A DNA stretch of 64,000 bases from Bryopsis sp. KO-2023. Its lineage: Eukaryota; Chlorophyta; Ulvophyceae; Bryopsidales; Bryopsidaceae. Position numbers and translations under genes: made by a program. Shown piece by piece: positions 36,646-46,907 of the stretch. The stretch spans positions 5,770,001 through 5,834,000 of the forward strand of contig BSYQ01000007.1 of assembly GCA_030272585.1 (NCBI GenBank). Reading direction: 5' to 3'. Numbering within the stretch: position 1 is the stretch's first letter; each line of letters opens with the position of its first letter. Under the pieces are notes generated by a model. It saw only the letters and a list, made by a program, of their open reading frames with translations. It was not told the origin of the DNA and did not search any database.

Positions 36646-39600
36646 TCAACCACTGGCTACTTTTGACTCAACGTCTCCTAAATCGTCAAAGAACCGCTTC
36701 ATCATTTCCTTGGAAATTGCATCGAACAGATGCTTGTTTTTGTACTTCGTCTGGGCTAAACTCCTGGATATCACTGAAAGTTCATTTTGAGACATCGATG
36801 GGATCCTCCCTTTCCTCAAAATTTCGTTCGCCAAAGGCTCCACAATCCTCTCGTCGGAAAGTTTCGTCTGGCCGATGGTGTAAGAAATATGAGCCAGTTC
36901 AAACGGTCTGTACAAATGCAGCCTCCCCTCTCGAACCGCTTCTTTCAGCAAACTCGTCAAATCGTCAGTTTTCCCCACACCCATGTTTCCTAATCCCAGA
37001 ACCAGCTGGGCGATGTGTTGTTCGCTCAAAGATCCCAGGGCAGACCTGGCTTTCAAAACAGAGAACAACTCCAGAGCCGCCGGCGCTGCTGCTGGATGAC
37101 TGAAGGTTCCCAGCCCATACACGATGGTCGATAAGTCAGACTCTTTGTACGACTCCAGCCTTTCTGGCCTGAGAACTTCAGCAACTATTCGTTCGATGGC
37201 TGCTGAGTTTCCCAGTTTCATGCTGCCAAACCCATGGACTATGTTTGTGAGCTCGTGATTTTTGTAGAGTTGCAAGACATCAACTTTAGTGGCCTACAGG
37301 ACAAAAAATCCACTCAGCACAGTATCCTTAATTAAAAAAAACATAAAAGAATTGGAAAACGACAATTTTTCCCCATTCAAAAGAGTGTTTTTTTTTTCGT
37401 GGACAGTTTGCATTCAGCCTCTTTGTTGAACACATCCAAAAAAGGAAAAAGAAAATATAACAGAAACCCACCTCTCTGGCCAAAGCCTCAGCCACGTCGT
37501 TATCTCGAACTTTGAGCAGTCCCAGCCCATATATGATCATGGCAAACTCAATTCGCTTGAAGTTAGTCAATCGATCCTCTTTTAAAGCCTCCTTCACGGC
37601 TGGTGTTAAGATCCTTTTGTTCCGATACCTCAACTGGCCCAAATTATACACCACCTGGGCTACCTCCGATCGCTTCAATTTCACCAGCCTCCCAGGAAGG
37701 CACAGCTCAGCAACAGGGGGAACAGCCAACTCTCTGGGAACAAATTTCAGTTTCGCTGTAGCCACAGCTATATAGACCAGCCCGTGCTCATTAAATTCCC
37801 TGAGCCTCTCAGGCCGGGTGATTTCCTCGAAGATGGGGGTTACGTCGATCGACCTCGGTTGGAAGCCTATGGCTGCCAATCCTGTGACTATATTGGACAG
37901 CCCCTGCTCGGAAATTTCTTGCAAACGACCTGGTCGACGAATCTCTGTCAATAAAGCTTCCATCATTTTTGGCTCTTTCAACCCCAGCATGCACAGGGAG
38001 TAAAATGTGCCTGTCAATTGCTGGTGTGTGAATTCTGCCAATCGGTGTGGCTTTGCGACCTCGATGGCAAACATTCTCAGCAACTCGGGGTCCGATATTT
38101 TGTTAACCCGAAGTCCATACGCAAAGAAACTAATGATTCGAGTGTCCACCGTGGGCAACCGTTTTTTGACCTCATCCAGGCACACCTCAAACCCATTGGG
38201 ATCGGTGTACCCAATTTGATGCAACCCATTCAAAACTCCAGAAAGGGAGTCATCAGCGAACTGAGCCAACCTCTGAGGGTTCAGGATTTCTTTCACCAGA
38301 GTCTCACACAGCTTGTCCTCCTGGACCGATTTGCCCGGACCGAAAACCATTGCCAGTAATTGAGATTCTGTCATTCCTGAGCTGGGCCCCGCCGCTTCCG
38401 GCACCTCTTCGATCAATCGTTTCATTCTGACATCCGGCCCACATCCCAGCCGCCTCAGAGCAAACATAATGTTGTGAATCCCCTGCTCCGTGAACACTTC
38501 CAGCCGTTCCTTCCTGGTGATTTCTTCCAGCAGCTTCGACACCACCTCTTCATTCTTGAAATCAAGCAATCCCAGAGCGTACGTAAGCATTGCCAGCTCT
38601 TTTTCCCGAAAACCTGTCAGTCTGTCCCCTCTCACAGCTTCCATGGAGATGGCCTCCAAAAAATCCATGTTTCGGTACCTCAACAACCCACATCCATGCA
38701 AAATATTGGCCAATTCGATGGGTTTGAATCCAACCAACCGCGCGGGCAGCATTGATTCCCCGGCCATGGTGTTCAAAGCATCTTCTGATTCCAGTTGCAT
38801 TTGGCCTACCCCCACCCACAGACTGGACAGCTCCTTGAATTTCATTTCACCCAGCAGCCCTGGTTTGCATATCATTTTTCCCAACGAAGCTAGCACTCGT
38901 TCATCTCGACACCTCAATCGGCCCAGGCCATTCACCACTTGGCACAATTGCGCAACTGAGAATCTTTCGAAATAATCCGACGAAACCAGTTCCTCGATCA
39001 AAGCCTGCACATCCAAAGATAAAACGTATTTTTATTTTTGACTTTCAATTCATATTTTTTTTCTGGTTTGAATAACAAAATTTCAATATTTTTTTAACAC
39101 TATTTTTTTTTCCAGGGAGTGATTGTATTTTTCGAAATCGTTTCGAGGTCCTGAGCAAAAATCCCCCAACCAAAAAAGGAGAAGCGACATCTCCGGCACC
39201 AGTTTTCAAATTCAACGTTTATGACTAATATAATACCTGAACAAATTCTTGCTGCGCTGAAAACAACACACCGGAGGTTTCTCCTTTGCTTTCCTCCCCA
39301 GACACCCCTTCCTCCGAAAAGCCACTGTACGGTCTTTGGAGCATCCCAATCGCAAAAATCACGCTGGACATTTCCACCGTGTCCAGCCCTTTGACATGTT
39401 CTTGCGACAGCATGCTTTTCACCAGCGTTTCGGTCAGCTCCGCATTGTAATATCTTAATCGAACACAGGCATGCAGAATCCATGCACAATTCCTGGCTGA
39501 CATGGTGGGGGCCAATCGAATGGCACGAGTGGTGAGCTCGTCCATGAATTCCATTGAGGGTCTGACTCTCAGGTATTTTATACGATTGTAGGCAGCTTCC

Positions 39601-39974
39601 AAGTGCATTGCACTCAGCTCCGGTCCCAGGCGGTTGACCACCGCCTGGACTTCCTCCCAGTCGTTCAGAAATCGAAAATCGAAAAAGCGTTGACTGAGGG
39701 GAGTGTGGTTCGAGAACGAATAGAAGTGGGAAATTTGATGGTGTGGTAAACCGTTTGGGAACATCGTTTCTCGACACAATAGGGTCAGGTGCTGGGCCCT
39801 CATCGGAGCATAGCCAGGGTGGCTAAGAATGGCCTGCCAAAATGCAACACAACACACCGTGATTTTGAGGTGGTAGATAGATTTAAGGGGAAAAAACAGA
39901 ACGAAACTGGCTCCAGTTTTCAGGATTACCTCCAACGCCAAAGCAACAGGCCTCTTGAATGGTCGAAACATCAT
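36646..39974 (-). CDS. Large helical-repeat organellar protein (about 940 residues)
   Basis: Four minus-strand exons join in phase: 39930-39974, 39237-39833, 37472-39004 and 36646-37293. The leader MMFRPFKRPVALALE looks like an organelle presequence. The rest is a long run of helical repeats of about 38-45 residues. Each has a motif such as ELANILHGCGLLRYRN, ELAMLTYALGLLDFKN or EVAQVVYNLGQLRYRN, followed by a helix ending in a basic patch (KERLEVF, PERLREF). At least 15 such units can be seen. The layout resembles the OPR/HPR-type RNA-binding solenoids of algal and apicomplexan organelles, often capped by a RAP domain, which I do not see here. Role in organelle RNA stability or ribosome assembly is inferred. 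The gene is head-to-head with the lipoate-ligase-like gene. Confidence 0.85.
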
Positions 39975-40632
39975 GTGGAATCCCTTTTCTCCCCTTCTGA
40001 TTTAGGTTCTCTTTCCTGTTCTAGTTTAGAAACTGCTGGGCATTTGGTCCCACCATTCCAAAAGAGACCCCACTTTTTTTTTCACTGCCTGCTGTGACAC
40101 CAGCACCGCTTGAGCCGCCGCCTTGTACGGAAAGACAAAAAATAGTTGTTTTCCAATCCCTTGGATGCAGCTAACGAAACAGAACAGTCGGAGGATGGAG
40201 AGGCGTCGCGCTCGAGCAAATCGAAGTTGTCGAAATCCTCTTCCTGAGTTCATTTGGGTGGCTGGGGAAAAAACCAGAGGCGATTACTAATTGGACGCTG
40301 CGTTTGCATTTGTGGGCTGGAAGATCCAGTGAAGCTTCAATTTCGCTGCTGTTTTATAAAGCCCCTTTTATCTGCATGCAAATCGATCTTATTTTCTGCT
40401 CCGCTGAAGTGTTTCTGTTTCGTTGCTTTACGGAGCGAGTTGCTACTCCTGTTGTATATCGACCTCTTGCCAAGTACTGGAACTGATATTTTCAAGCTGC
40501 GCTACCTTTCTGAAACGCAAGAAAAAGAGGGAAAAAGAGGCACTTTGCGTTTGCTCAAAAGTTTCTACAATAACTGTCTGGTTTGAAAGCGGCGGCCCTT
40601 GGCTGAACGTGGTGAATTTTTTCACGAGAAGA
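39975..40632. other. Shared 5' region of helical-repeat and lipoate-ligase genes
   Basis: The two ATGs are 658 bases apart on opposite strands. A minus-strand ATG frame at 40253 encodes an Arg-rich, presequence-like peptide (MNSGRGFRQLRFARARRLS) that could be an alternative first exon of the helical-repeat gene. No donor in phase was established. Confidence 0.4.
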
Positions 40633-43600
40633 ATGTCAAAAGTCGTGAACTTGGTGAGGTTGCGCGGGGTTCCCATCTTCCGCCAGCTCCTCTTGGAGGA
40701 GTCTTTATTGAGGGGCTCGCTGGGAAATTGGTGCGTTCTCAACGATGGGGCGCCCGAGCTCTCTGTTGTGATGGGCATATCGGCGTGAGTTAACCTCGGT
40801 AAGAAATTAACCCTACATATTTTTGCTTTTCGTCTCGAAAAAAGGTTGTGTGGTTCAAATTGGGGTAGTCCTATCTTGGATAATTATGCTTCTTCCATTT
40901 TCCTTTCTCAAAACGAAAAAGAAAATAGGAGCAAGAAATGGAATCCAAAAATATGCCACAATGGCCGCTCCAGCTCGAAATATTGTTCAATCGTTGGTTG
41001 AGGCTTCGTCCTCCAGAGATTATTGCCAAAATCTGTGCCATGTTATACTTTGTTCTGTATTTTTTTGCTGGTATCAGTTAGAAAAGAAATCAAGACTGTC
41101 TTAGGTACAGTGTTTGGGGGAACAGAAAATCGTACAGTCAATGCTCCGAAACCACGTCAAGTAAAGGTGTCTTTCTTACAATTCCTTGTATTTTACCCTC
41201 CCCCATTTCCAACATAATAATTCTCCGCAACCGAATTCATTAATCCCAAACTGTTGACAGTGGTGGCTTGTTCACCCAATTCTGGCAATTTCCCCAGTTT
41301 CCATAAATACCAGGAAGATTGTTTTTCTTCGCTTTTCATTCCTCCTCCAGAAAATATATATCGACAATGACCCCATCCTATTACTTCAAGTTTGCAATAC
41401 TTCTTTGTTACAAAGAGAAATGCATCGTTATGATGGTCGAAATCAGAAAACAAAAGTTCGTGAAGAAATGATCTATTCTTTAGGAAAAATTACGTTGGAG
41501 GTTATTCGACCCCGGTCAAAATTCACAAAAAAAATAATGAAATACTGTTGGAAATCCAGACCTTTGGATTCAGGGCCGTCAAAAACTGATTTCTGACGAA
41601 AAGCTTTCAAATTTTTTTTGCACTGATGGAATTCAAGAAACCTACAGCACCATGTTTGATAAGTATCATTGTTATGATAGGAAAGTCGATCAAGTGATGC
41701 ATCGAGGCTTGGTTGCTGGCAAGCAAGTGAAAGTTATCCGGCGATATTCTGGAGGCGGAACTGTGATCATCGACAAAGAAACATTGTTCGCTACCCTTAT
41801 CTTCGAGGTGTGGACTTGGTTGCAACAAGGTGTCGGAATTCTTCCATTACAGAATCACCATTTTATGTCAAATCCACCAGGGTTGAATCCTCGGACACGA
41901 CACTAAACAGGGATTGTATCCATACAACTCTTAAAAAAGAGGAATCATGGATGTTTTTCCTCTCCCATCAGCCGAACTGTCCTCTTCTTCCTCCGTAGAA
42001 ATTTTCATTATTGCCATCCTTGATCAAAAAAGCTTGAACTCTTTGTATCAAGATTCTTCCAAAAATAAAGGTTTTCAGGTCAGAGGATGCTCCCACACTC
42101 AAAATCGCACACCCGAATTCGCACTCGGATGCATCCAGAGAATGTGCTGTTCAAATCACTCATATGCAAAAATCGTAAAGCTGTTGGTATTCACCTTCTC
42201 AAGTGTGTTTTCTGGCAGCAAAAATCAATCCCTGATGTGACAGCATATCCTCGTCCGATAATGAAATGGTCGGAAGGCTTCTATTCTTCAGTTTTCTCAC
42301 CATGGGGTAGTTTCAGTCTTAAAGAAAACGGTACGATATTCACTGCATCAAAACTTGCATTAGTAGATCGATTGTAAGATAAGTCCAAACTCGGTCAACA
42401 ACATCCTGAGATGCTCGCTTTCCCGGTCCTCGGCCGGAACGATCGAACTGAGGCTCTATGTCAGTCCAAGCAGGAAACCAATAGCTGATGAATGGATCTT
42501 CCGTTGGTTTCCCATTCAACCCCTGTTTTGCCTCTCATTATATGTCTAAAATGAAAACAGTTTGTCCTTTGGCTTGTTTTTTTTTGCTCTCATTCCGTTC
42601 CACCTGGTGTTTTCAACACAATCAAAGGCCTACAAAAATGCTAGAACTTCTGACTCGATTTTATTTTCTTGACAGTTTGTGCTGTACTCTTTTTGGTTTA
42701 GATTATGCTTATGAAAGACGCAAGTTTGGAGGCAACGCTCAAACGATCACGAAAGACAAATGGGTGCATCACACTTCGTTTCTATGGGATTATGATTCCG
42801 AACTGATGGCACTACTCAAGCAGCCTCCGAAGCAACCAGACTATCGCAAAGTGAGAAACATATTCTACCATTTGCCACACTGAGAATTCATGCAATTGGG
42901 ATCTAGTCAGAGAAAACCTCACTACATCCAGTGTTCATCTGTTATTCAGCTTTTTATGCTGGACTGCTTGGATTCCTGCAACCAGCTTTGCAACGCCATG
43001 AGTTTCTTAGAATCTCGGTGGAGCAAAATGAAAACTGTTTTTCGAGGGCTTCAATGCGCACCCCCAGCTTTGTTTTTTTTGTTAGTATTTCTCATGCAAT
43101 ATCTTAACCTGCAGTTGGTTCTGGACGACCTCTCAGTCTGGGCCTCATCCTTCTCGTTTGTTGTGGCTATGGGGTATTGGTTCCTTCTTGCTTTTCCACA
43201 GTGCAAAAACATTTCCATCCCAAGAAGTATGTTTGCAAAACTCTGGAGGAATTATTCAACTATCTGCAAAGCCCGTCAAAAATCTTCGGCCCTTTGGATT
43301 CAGTTTGATAATTTTTTCTTTGAGAACATGCCATTTCATGTCTGAATATTGTGTTGTGGTGAAAAACTCAAAGTTTGCTGTTGTCTGGTTTCCTTTGCAA
43401 GAGCCGGGTGCACGATGATTTTCTATGTCGGTTGAGTGATTATTTACCGTCAAAGGACAAGTTTTTCGACGGAGTGGCAGATTCACTGGAAGAAAGGGGC
43501 TTCTCAATCAAAGTAAGTTCCTTACCCAGTGATTCAAACGAAAATCAATAATGTTCACGGAAAAATTTGATAAGATAATGGTTATATGGAGGCATTGGCA

Positions 43601-43738
43601 CTGACTGACCTGGGTGATGCCTTTTTCTGTTGGCTTTCAATTTTGATGTTCTGGATGTTGCAGGAAGCAACTGAGGATGAAGCTAGGGCGAGTTGCAAAG
43701 ATGGTGTGAGAATTTCAACAAAGTATGTTGAGATATGA
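40633..43738 (+). CDS. Lipoate-protein ligase-like protein (BPL/LPL catalytic fold)
   Basis: Members attach or transfer lipoyl groups to E2 or H proteins of 2-oxoacid dehydrogenases and glycine decarboxylase, typically in mitochondria. Six exons join in frame: 40633-40784, 41681-41807, 42219-42330, 42702-42850, 43402-43512 and 43664-43738, giving about 241 residues. Conserved blocks are VRLRGVPIFRQLLLEESLL, GNWCVLNDGAPE, VIRRYSGGGTVIIDKETLF, YPRPIMKWSEGFY and RRKFGGNAQTITKDKWVHHT, then SFLWDYD and RVHDDFLCRLSDYLPS. The RRxSGGG loop and the lipoyl-adenylate-binding KFGGNAQ lysine are kept. The sequence resembles plant and fungal eukaryotic LplA/LIPT1-like proteins. The first intron is almost 900 bases, long for this window. 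No clear presequence is visible before the domain. Confidence 0.9.
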
Positions 43739-43842
43739 CACAATCGTGAATCGTGGGAGGAGAGTGTGGAATTTACAATCGGTTCATAAAAATGGACTGA
43801 AACAACAATGTGGTTAGCCGATTTTCCCCATTTTGTAGTTTC

Positions 43843-44274
43843 CTACAGAAGTTTATATCTTCTCACAAGAAATGGTGTCGATGCAGTTGCAAAATTCAAA
43901 TAAGGCATAACATACAGAACATCCTCAGTTTCCTTCTCATATTCTTTTTTAGGCTTTAATCCTTCCTTGTGCAGATGATGCCAGCACGCTGTATAGCCTT
44001 TGGCCATTTGATTTCGTACAAAGCAGTTATCATCCTGTTTTTTTGTGTTTGTACCAAGAATGAGTTTCAGAGTTCTCACATCAAACTTGGTAGTAATCTG
44101 GCCGAAAAACGAACAAAACAAACAATCCTCATCAGTTGAGTATTCGGTGATGTCCAACGGCTGGGCCCAATACAACGAGATACGATCTGGTCTTCCCCTA
44201 CCCCGTGGGCTGTATAACCATGGAATCAACAGGGACCTGTAGTATGTTGCAGGCATCCCAAGATAGCTCCACAT
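43843..44274 (-). CDS. Hypothetical protein, 143 residues
   Basis: An uninterrupted minus-strand frame starts at an ATG (MWSYLGMPATYYRS) and has protein-like composition, for example RGRPDRISLYWAQPLDITE and QMAKGYTACWHHLHKEGLK. It may be the last exon of a longer gene, since an AG acceptor (CTACAG) lies within the first codons. No domain recognised. It is convergent with the lipoate-ligase gene, with about 100 bases between their stops. Confidence 0.38.
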   Translation of the reverse strand: MWSYLGMPATYYRSLLIPWLYSPRGRGRPDRISLYWAQPLDITEYSTDEDCLFCSFFGQITTKFDVRTLKLILGTNTKKQDDNCFVRNQMAKGYTACWHHLHKEGLKPKKEYEKETEDVLYVMPYLNFATASTPFLVRRYKLL

Positions 44275-45107
44275 GCAAGGAACCCAAGACAAGTCCCCCC
44301 AAAACAAAAGAATAAAAAGTATACAACCCACCCACCATCCCTCCTATTTCTGTACTGTGTAAAAGATTTGTGAAAGAAAAGTGTGACGTGTCATCTCATT
44401 ATCACCCTGGTCGCTTTTGATGAACGATGGACCATCAGCCGCCCTCCGCGGAAATAGAGTACCCCCCCCCCCCAAGTAGTGTACCCTCCTGGTTTTTTTC
44501 CTAAACTCATAATTAGTGTACCGCATGGTACTGCATAAGGAGGGGAGGGGCTGTTTATATCAGAACTCCTGACTCAGAACGAAATTCGTTTCCAGCACCA
44601 GCCTGCCCAAAATAACAGAAACCGAGAGATCGAAAAAAAAAGCCTTTCTAGCAGCGTTTCCTGGTCAAAGACGCTGTCCTCGGCGCTGGACGGCGCTGAA
44701 TAATTTGGCCGTTTGCGCGCGTTGTTTCGCTCGTTTCCTGAAAGAAGTCGCGGAAGGTTAGCAGAAGCTCCGGTCGCTGTTTCCGAGATGCGCGTTTTCG
44801 TAGCGAATTGATGCCTGCAGATCGAAACGAGCCGTTGTTTATGATTTGACCATCGCAATGCCGTAATAGGTGGTTGGGCGAAAAAATCGTCGACCCGTCT
44901 TTTTGTTTCTTAAGAGTCTGAAAAAAAAAACTTGGGCATATTTTTGTTGTTATCGCTTGTTTTACGTATCGCCGTTTGGGCGTGGCCACTGTAACTAACA
45001 TCCACGCTGTTGTTTTTTTCTCGGCGAAGCGCCCACCAGTCCTTTTCTTGGGGGTTCGAAATAAATAAACCAAAAAAGGGTGAGAATATTGCATATATTT
45101 GGAGCCG
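44275..45107. other. 5' flank of the HSPA12-like gene
   Basis: A run of about 12 C lies near 44462-44473. A minus-strand frame spans much of 44648-45610 but overlaps the HSPA12-like coding region and is a shadow. No other feature is supported. Confidence 0.45.
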
Positions 45108-46907
45108 ATGACGGTGTTGAGCGCCTTTTCGGCGTTATTCTGCGAAGAGCAGCCGGCCAAAAACGGGGATGTGGTGGTGGCGGTCGATTTCGGGGCTTCC
45201 CGGAGTGCTGTGGCGTACACCCTGGTGGGCGATGAGAACGAGCCTGTCAATGTGCTGCGATTATCGGGGGCTGACTCTTGCGTGCATGGTGGCCTGAAAA
45301 CATCGACCAGCGTGCTGATCGAAGACGGGCGCGTGCGTTCGTTCGGGGTGAAAGCCGAAGAGCTCTTCGCCGAATGCGATCGGCCGTCGGATCCCACCTG
45401 GATGCTGTTCAAGTGGTTCAAGATGAAGCTGCACGAGCCCTTCGAGGAGGATCCCTTCGTGGAGTGTTGCGGCGGCGGTGCCAGCCTGCGGTTTTCCGAC
45501 ATCCTGCAGATGTGCTTGGGGTTCGTGAAAGACAACGTCTTGAAGCAATTGGCGTCCGTGGGGGTGTACCAGAACGGGGACCCGACGGAGCTGTTCTGGG
45601 TGCTCACCATTCCGGCGATTTGGACGGAACGCGCGAAGCCCGTGATGCGAATGGCGGCGTTTCAAGCGGGGTTGATCAGCTCCGAACAGTCGTGCCACCT
45701 GCACCTCGCCCTGGAGCCCGAGTGCGCGGCGATCGCCGCCCAAACGGATCCTTGTCAAAAGAGGTTGTGGAAAACGGGGTCGAAATTCTTGATGGCAGAT
45801 TGCGGCGCGGGGACGCTCGACATCACAGCTCACCAAGTCGTCCAGACGTCACCGTTGAGACTGAAAGAGAGCGCGAAACCGGTGGGCGGGCCATTGGGAT
45901 CGATGCTCGTCGATCGAAATTTCTTGGAATTTATGAAAAGCTTGGTGGGGAGAGAGGTGTTCGAGCGTTTCGAACGCGACGAGCCCGGCGAATACATCGC
46001 GCTGCTGAAAGAGTGGGAGGAGAAGAAAGTGAGGTTCGGTTTCGACGAATTGGACGATGCGTGGACGAAACTGAACGTGGTGAGCGCCATTTCCGCGATG
46101 GAGGGCGAGCGAGACTTCGCTTTGCTGATCGACGGCTGGAACGCAGCGCACCCCACCAAAGTCGTCGAAAGCCTCAAATCCCGGAAAATGAAACTCTCTC
46201 TCTCTTTCGAATTGATGAAGTCCTTCTTCGAAGCGCCCGTAGCGAGCGTCGTGGAGAAAATCGGCGAGGCGGCGGGCAAATGCAACGGCTTGGAGTATGT
46301 GGTTTTATCTGGGGGGTTCGCCAATTGCGCTTTCCTGCAGGAGCGGGTTCGCCAGCGCTTTGCTGGGACTTGTGTGGAAGTCGTCGTGGCTAATGAGCCG
46401 GATCTGGCGATCGTGAGGGGCGCCACCATGTTCGGTGCCAGGCCGATGGACATCGTGGTGAGCAGGAAGTCTAAATACACCTTCGGCGTCAACAGCACCG
46501 CTGTGTACAGCGACGCCGTGATAGAGCACAGACGCCATCGCGACAAAACGGTGGTCCGAGATGGAAAGGAAGTGTTGGATTTCTTCTCGGTTCATGGTCG
46601 AGTGGGGGACGATCTGGACGTCACGAAACGGCGGAAGCGTTTGTATATGCCGCTTACCCCGGAGCAGACCGTGACGAAAATTCAAATCCTCGTCACTGGG
46701 AATTACAATGTTTTCCACATCGATGAGGTCGGCGTTCGAGAGTTGGCTTCCATCGAAATCCCGTGCAACATGAGCTTGCCGTTTCAGGACCGGAAGATGT
46801 TTGTGGAGTTTTCGTTCGGAGGCACTGAGGTTCGGTGTTATGTGTTTGATGCATCTGGGGAGAGGGAAATCGGGACAGTGCCCATCCAATTCAATTTTTA
46901 CCACTGA
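45108..46907 (+). CDS. HSPA12-like Hsp70-family ATPase, intronless
   Basis: A single 599-residue frame encodes an actin/Hsp70-fold ATPase of the divergent HSPA12 group. An upstream TTG extends the frame; the first ATG (45108) is used. Phosphate-1 is VVVAVDFGASRSAVAYT near the N-terminus, phosphate-2 is FLMADCGAGTLDITAHQ, and the adenosine motif is YVVLSGGFANCAFLQ followed by RGATMFGA. The Hsp70 substrate-binding domain is not recognisable; the C-terminal about 150 residues are a different beta-rich segment, as in HSPA12 proteins. Function in algae is unknown; animal relatives act in signalling and stress. Unlike nearly all neighbours the gene lacks introns and is clearly more G/C-rich, which fits retroposition or horizontal acquisition. 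Confidence 0.9.
   Translation: MTVLSAFSALFCEEQPAKNGDVVVAVDFGASRSAVAYTLVGDENEPVNVLRLSGADSCVHGGLKTSTSVLIEDGRVRSFGVKAEELFAECDRPSDPTWMLFKWFKMKLHEPFEEDPFVECCGGGASLRFSDILQMCLGFVKDNVLKQLASVGVYQNGDPTELFWVLTIPAIWTERAKPVMRMAAFQAGLISSEQSCHLHLALEPECAAIAAQTDPCQKRLWKTGSKFLMADCGAGTLDITAHQVVQTSPLRLKESAKPVGGPLGSMLVDRNFLEFMKSLVGREVFERFERDEPGEYIALLKEWEEKKVRFGFDELDDAWTKLNVVSAISAMEGERDFALLIDGWNAAHPTKVVESLKSRKMKLSLSFELMKSFFEAPVASVVEKIGEAAGKCNGLEYVVLSGGFANCAFLQERVRQRFAGTCVEVVVANEPDLAIVRGATMFGARPMDIVVSRKSKYTFGVNSTAVYSDAVIEHRRHRDKTVVRDGKEVLDFFSVHGRVGDDLDVTKRRKRLYMPLTPEQTVTKIQILVTGNYNVFHIDEVGVRELASIEIPCNMSLPFQDRKMFVEFSFGGTEVRCYVFDASGEREIGTVPIQFNFYH

Noticed and set aside
41405-41596. Small plus-strand frames between exons 1 and 2 of the lipoate-ligase gene
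   Set aside because: They lie in its first intron and match no part of the family; exons 1 and 2 join cleanly without them.
44648-46546. Several long frames on both strands overlapping the HSPA12-like gene
   Set aside because: They are G/C-driven shadows of the intronless HSPA12-like frame, which alone has the ATPase motifs.
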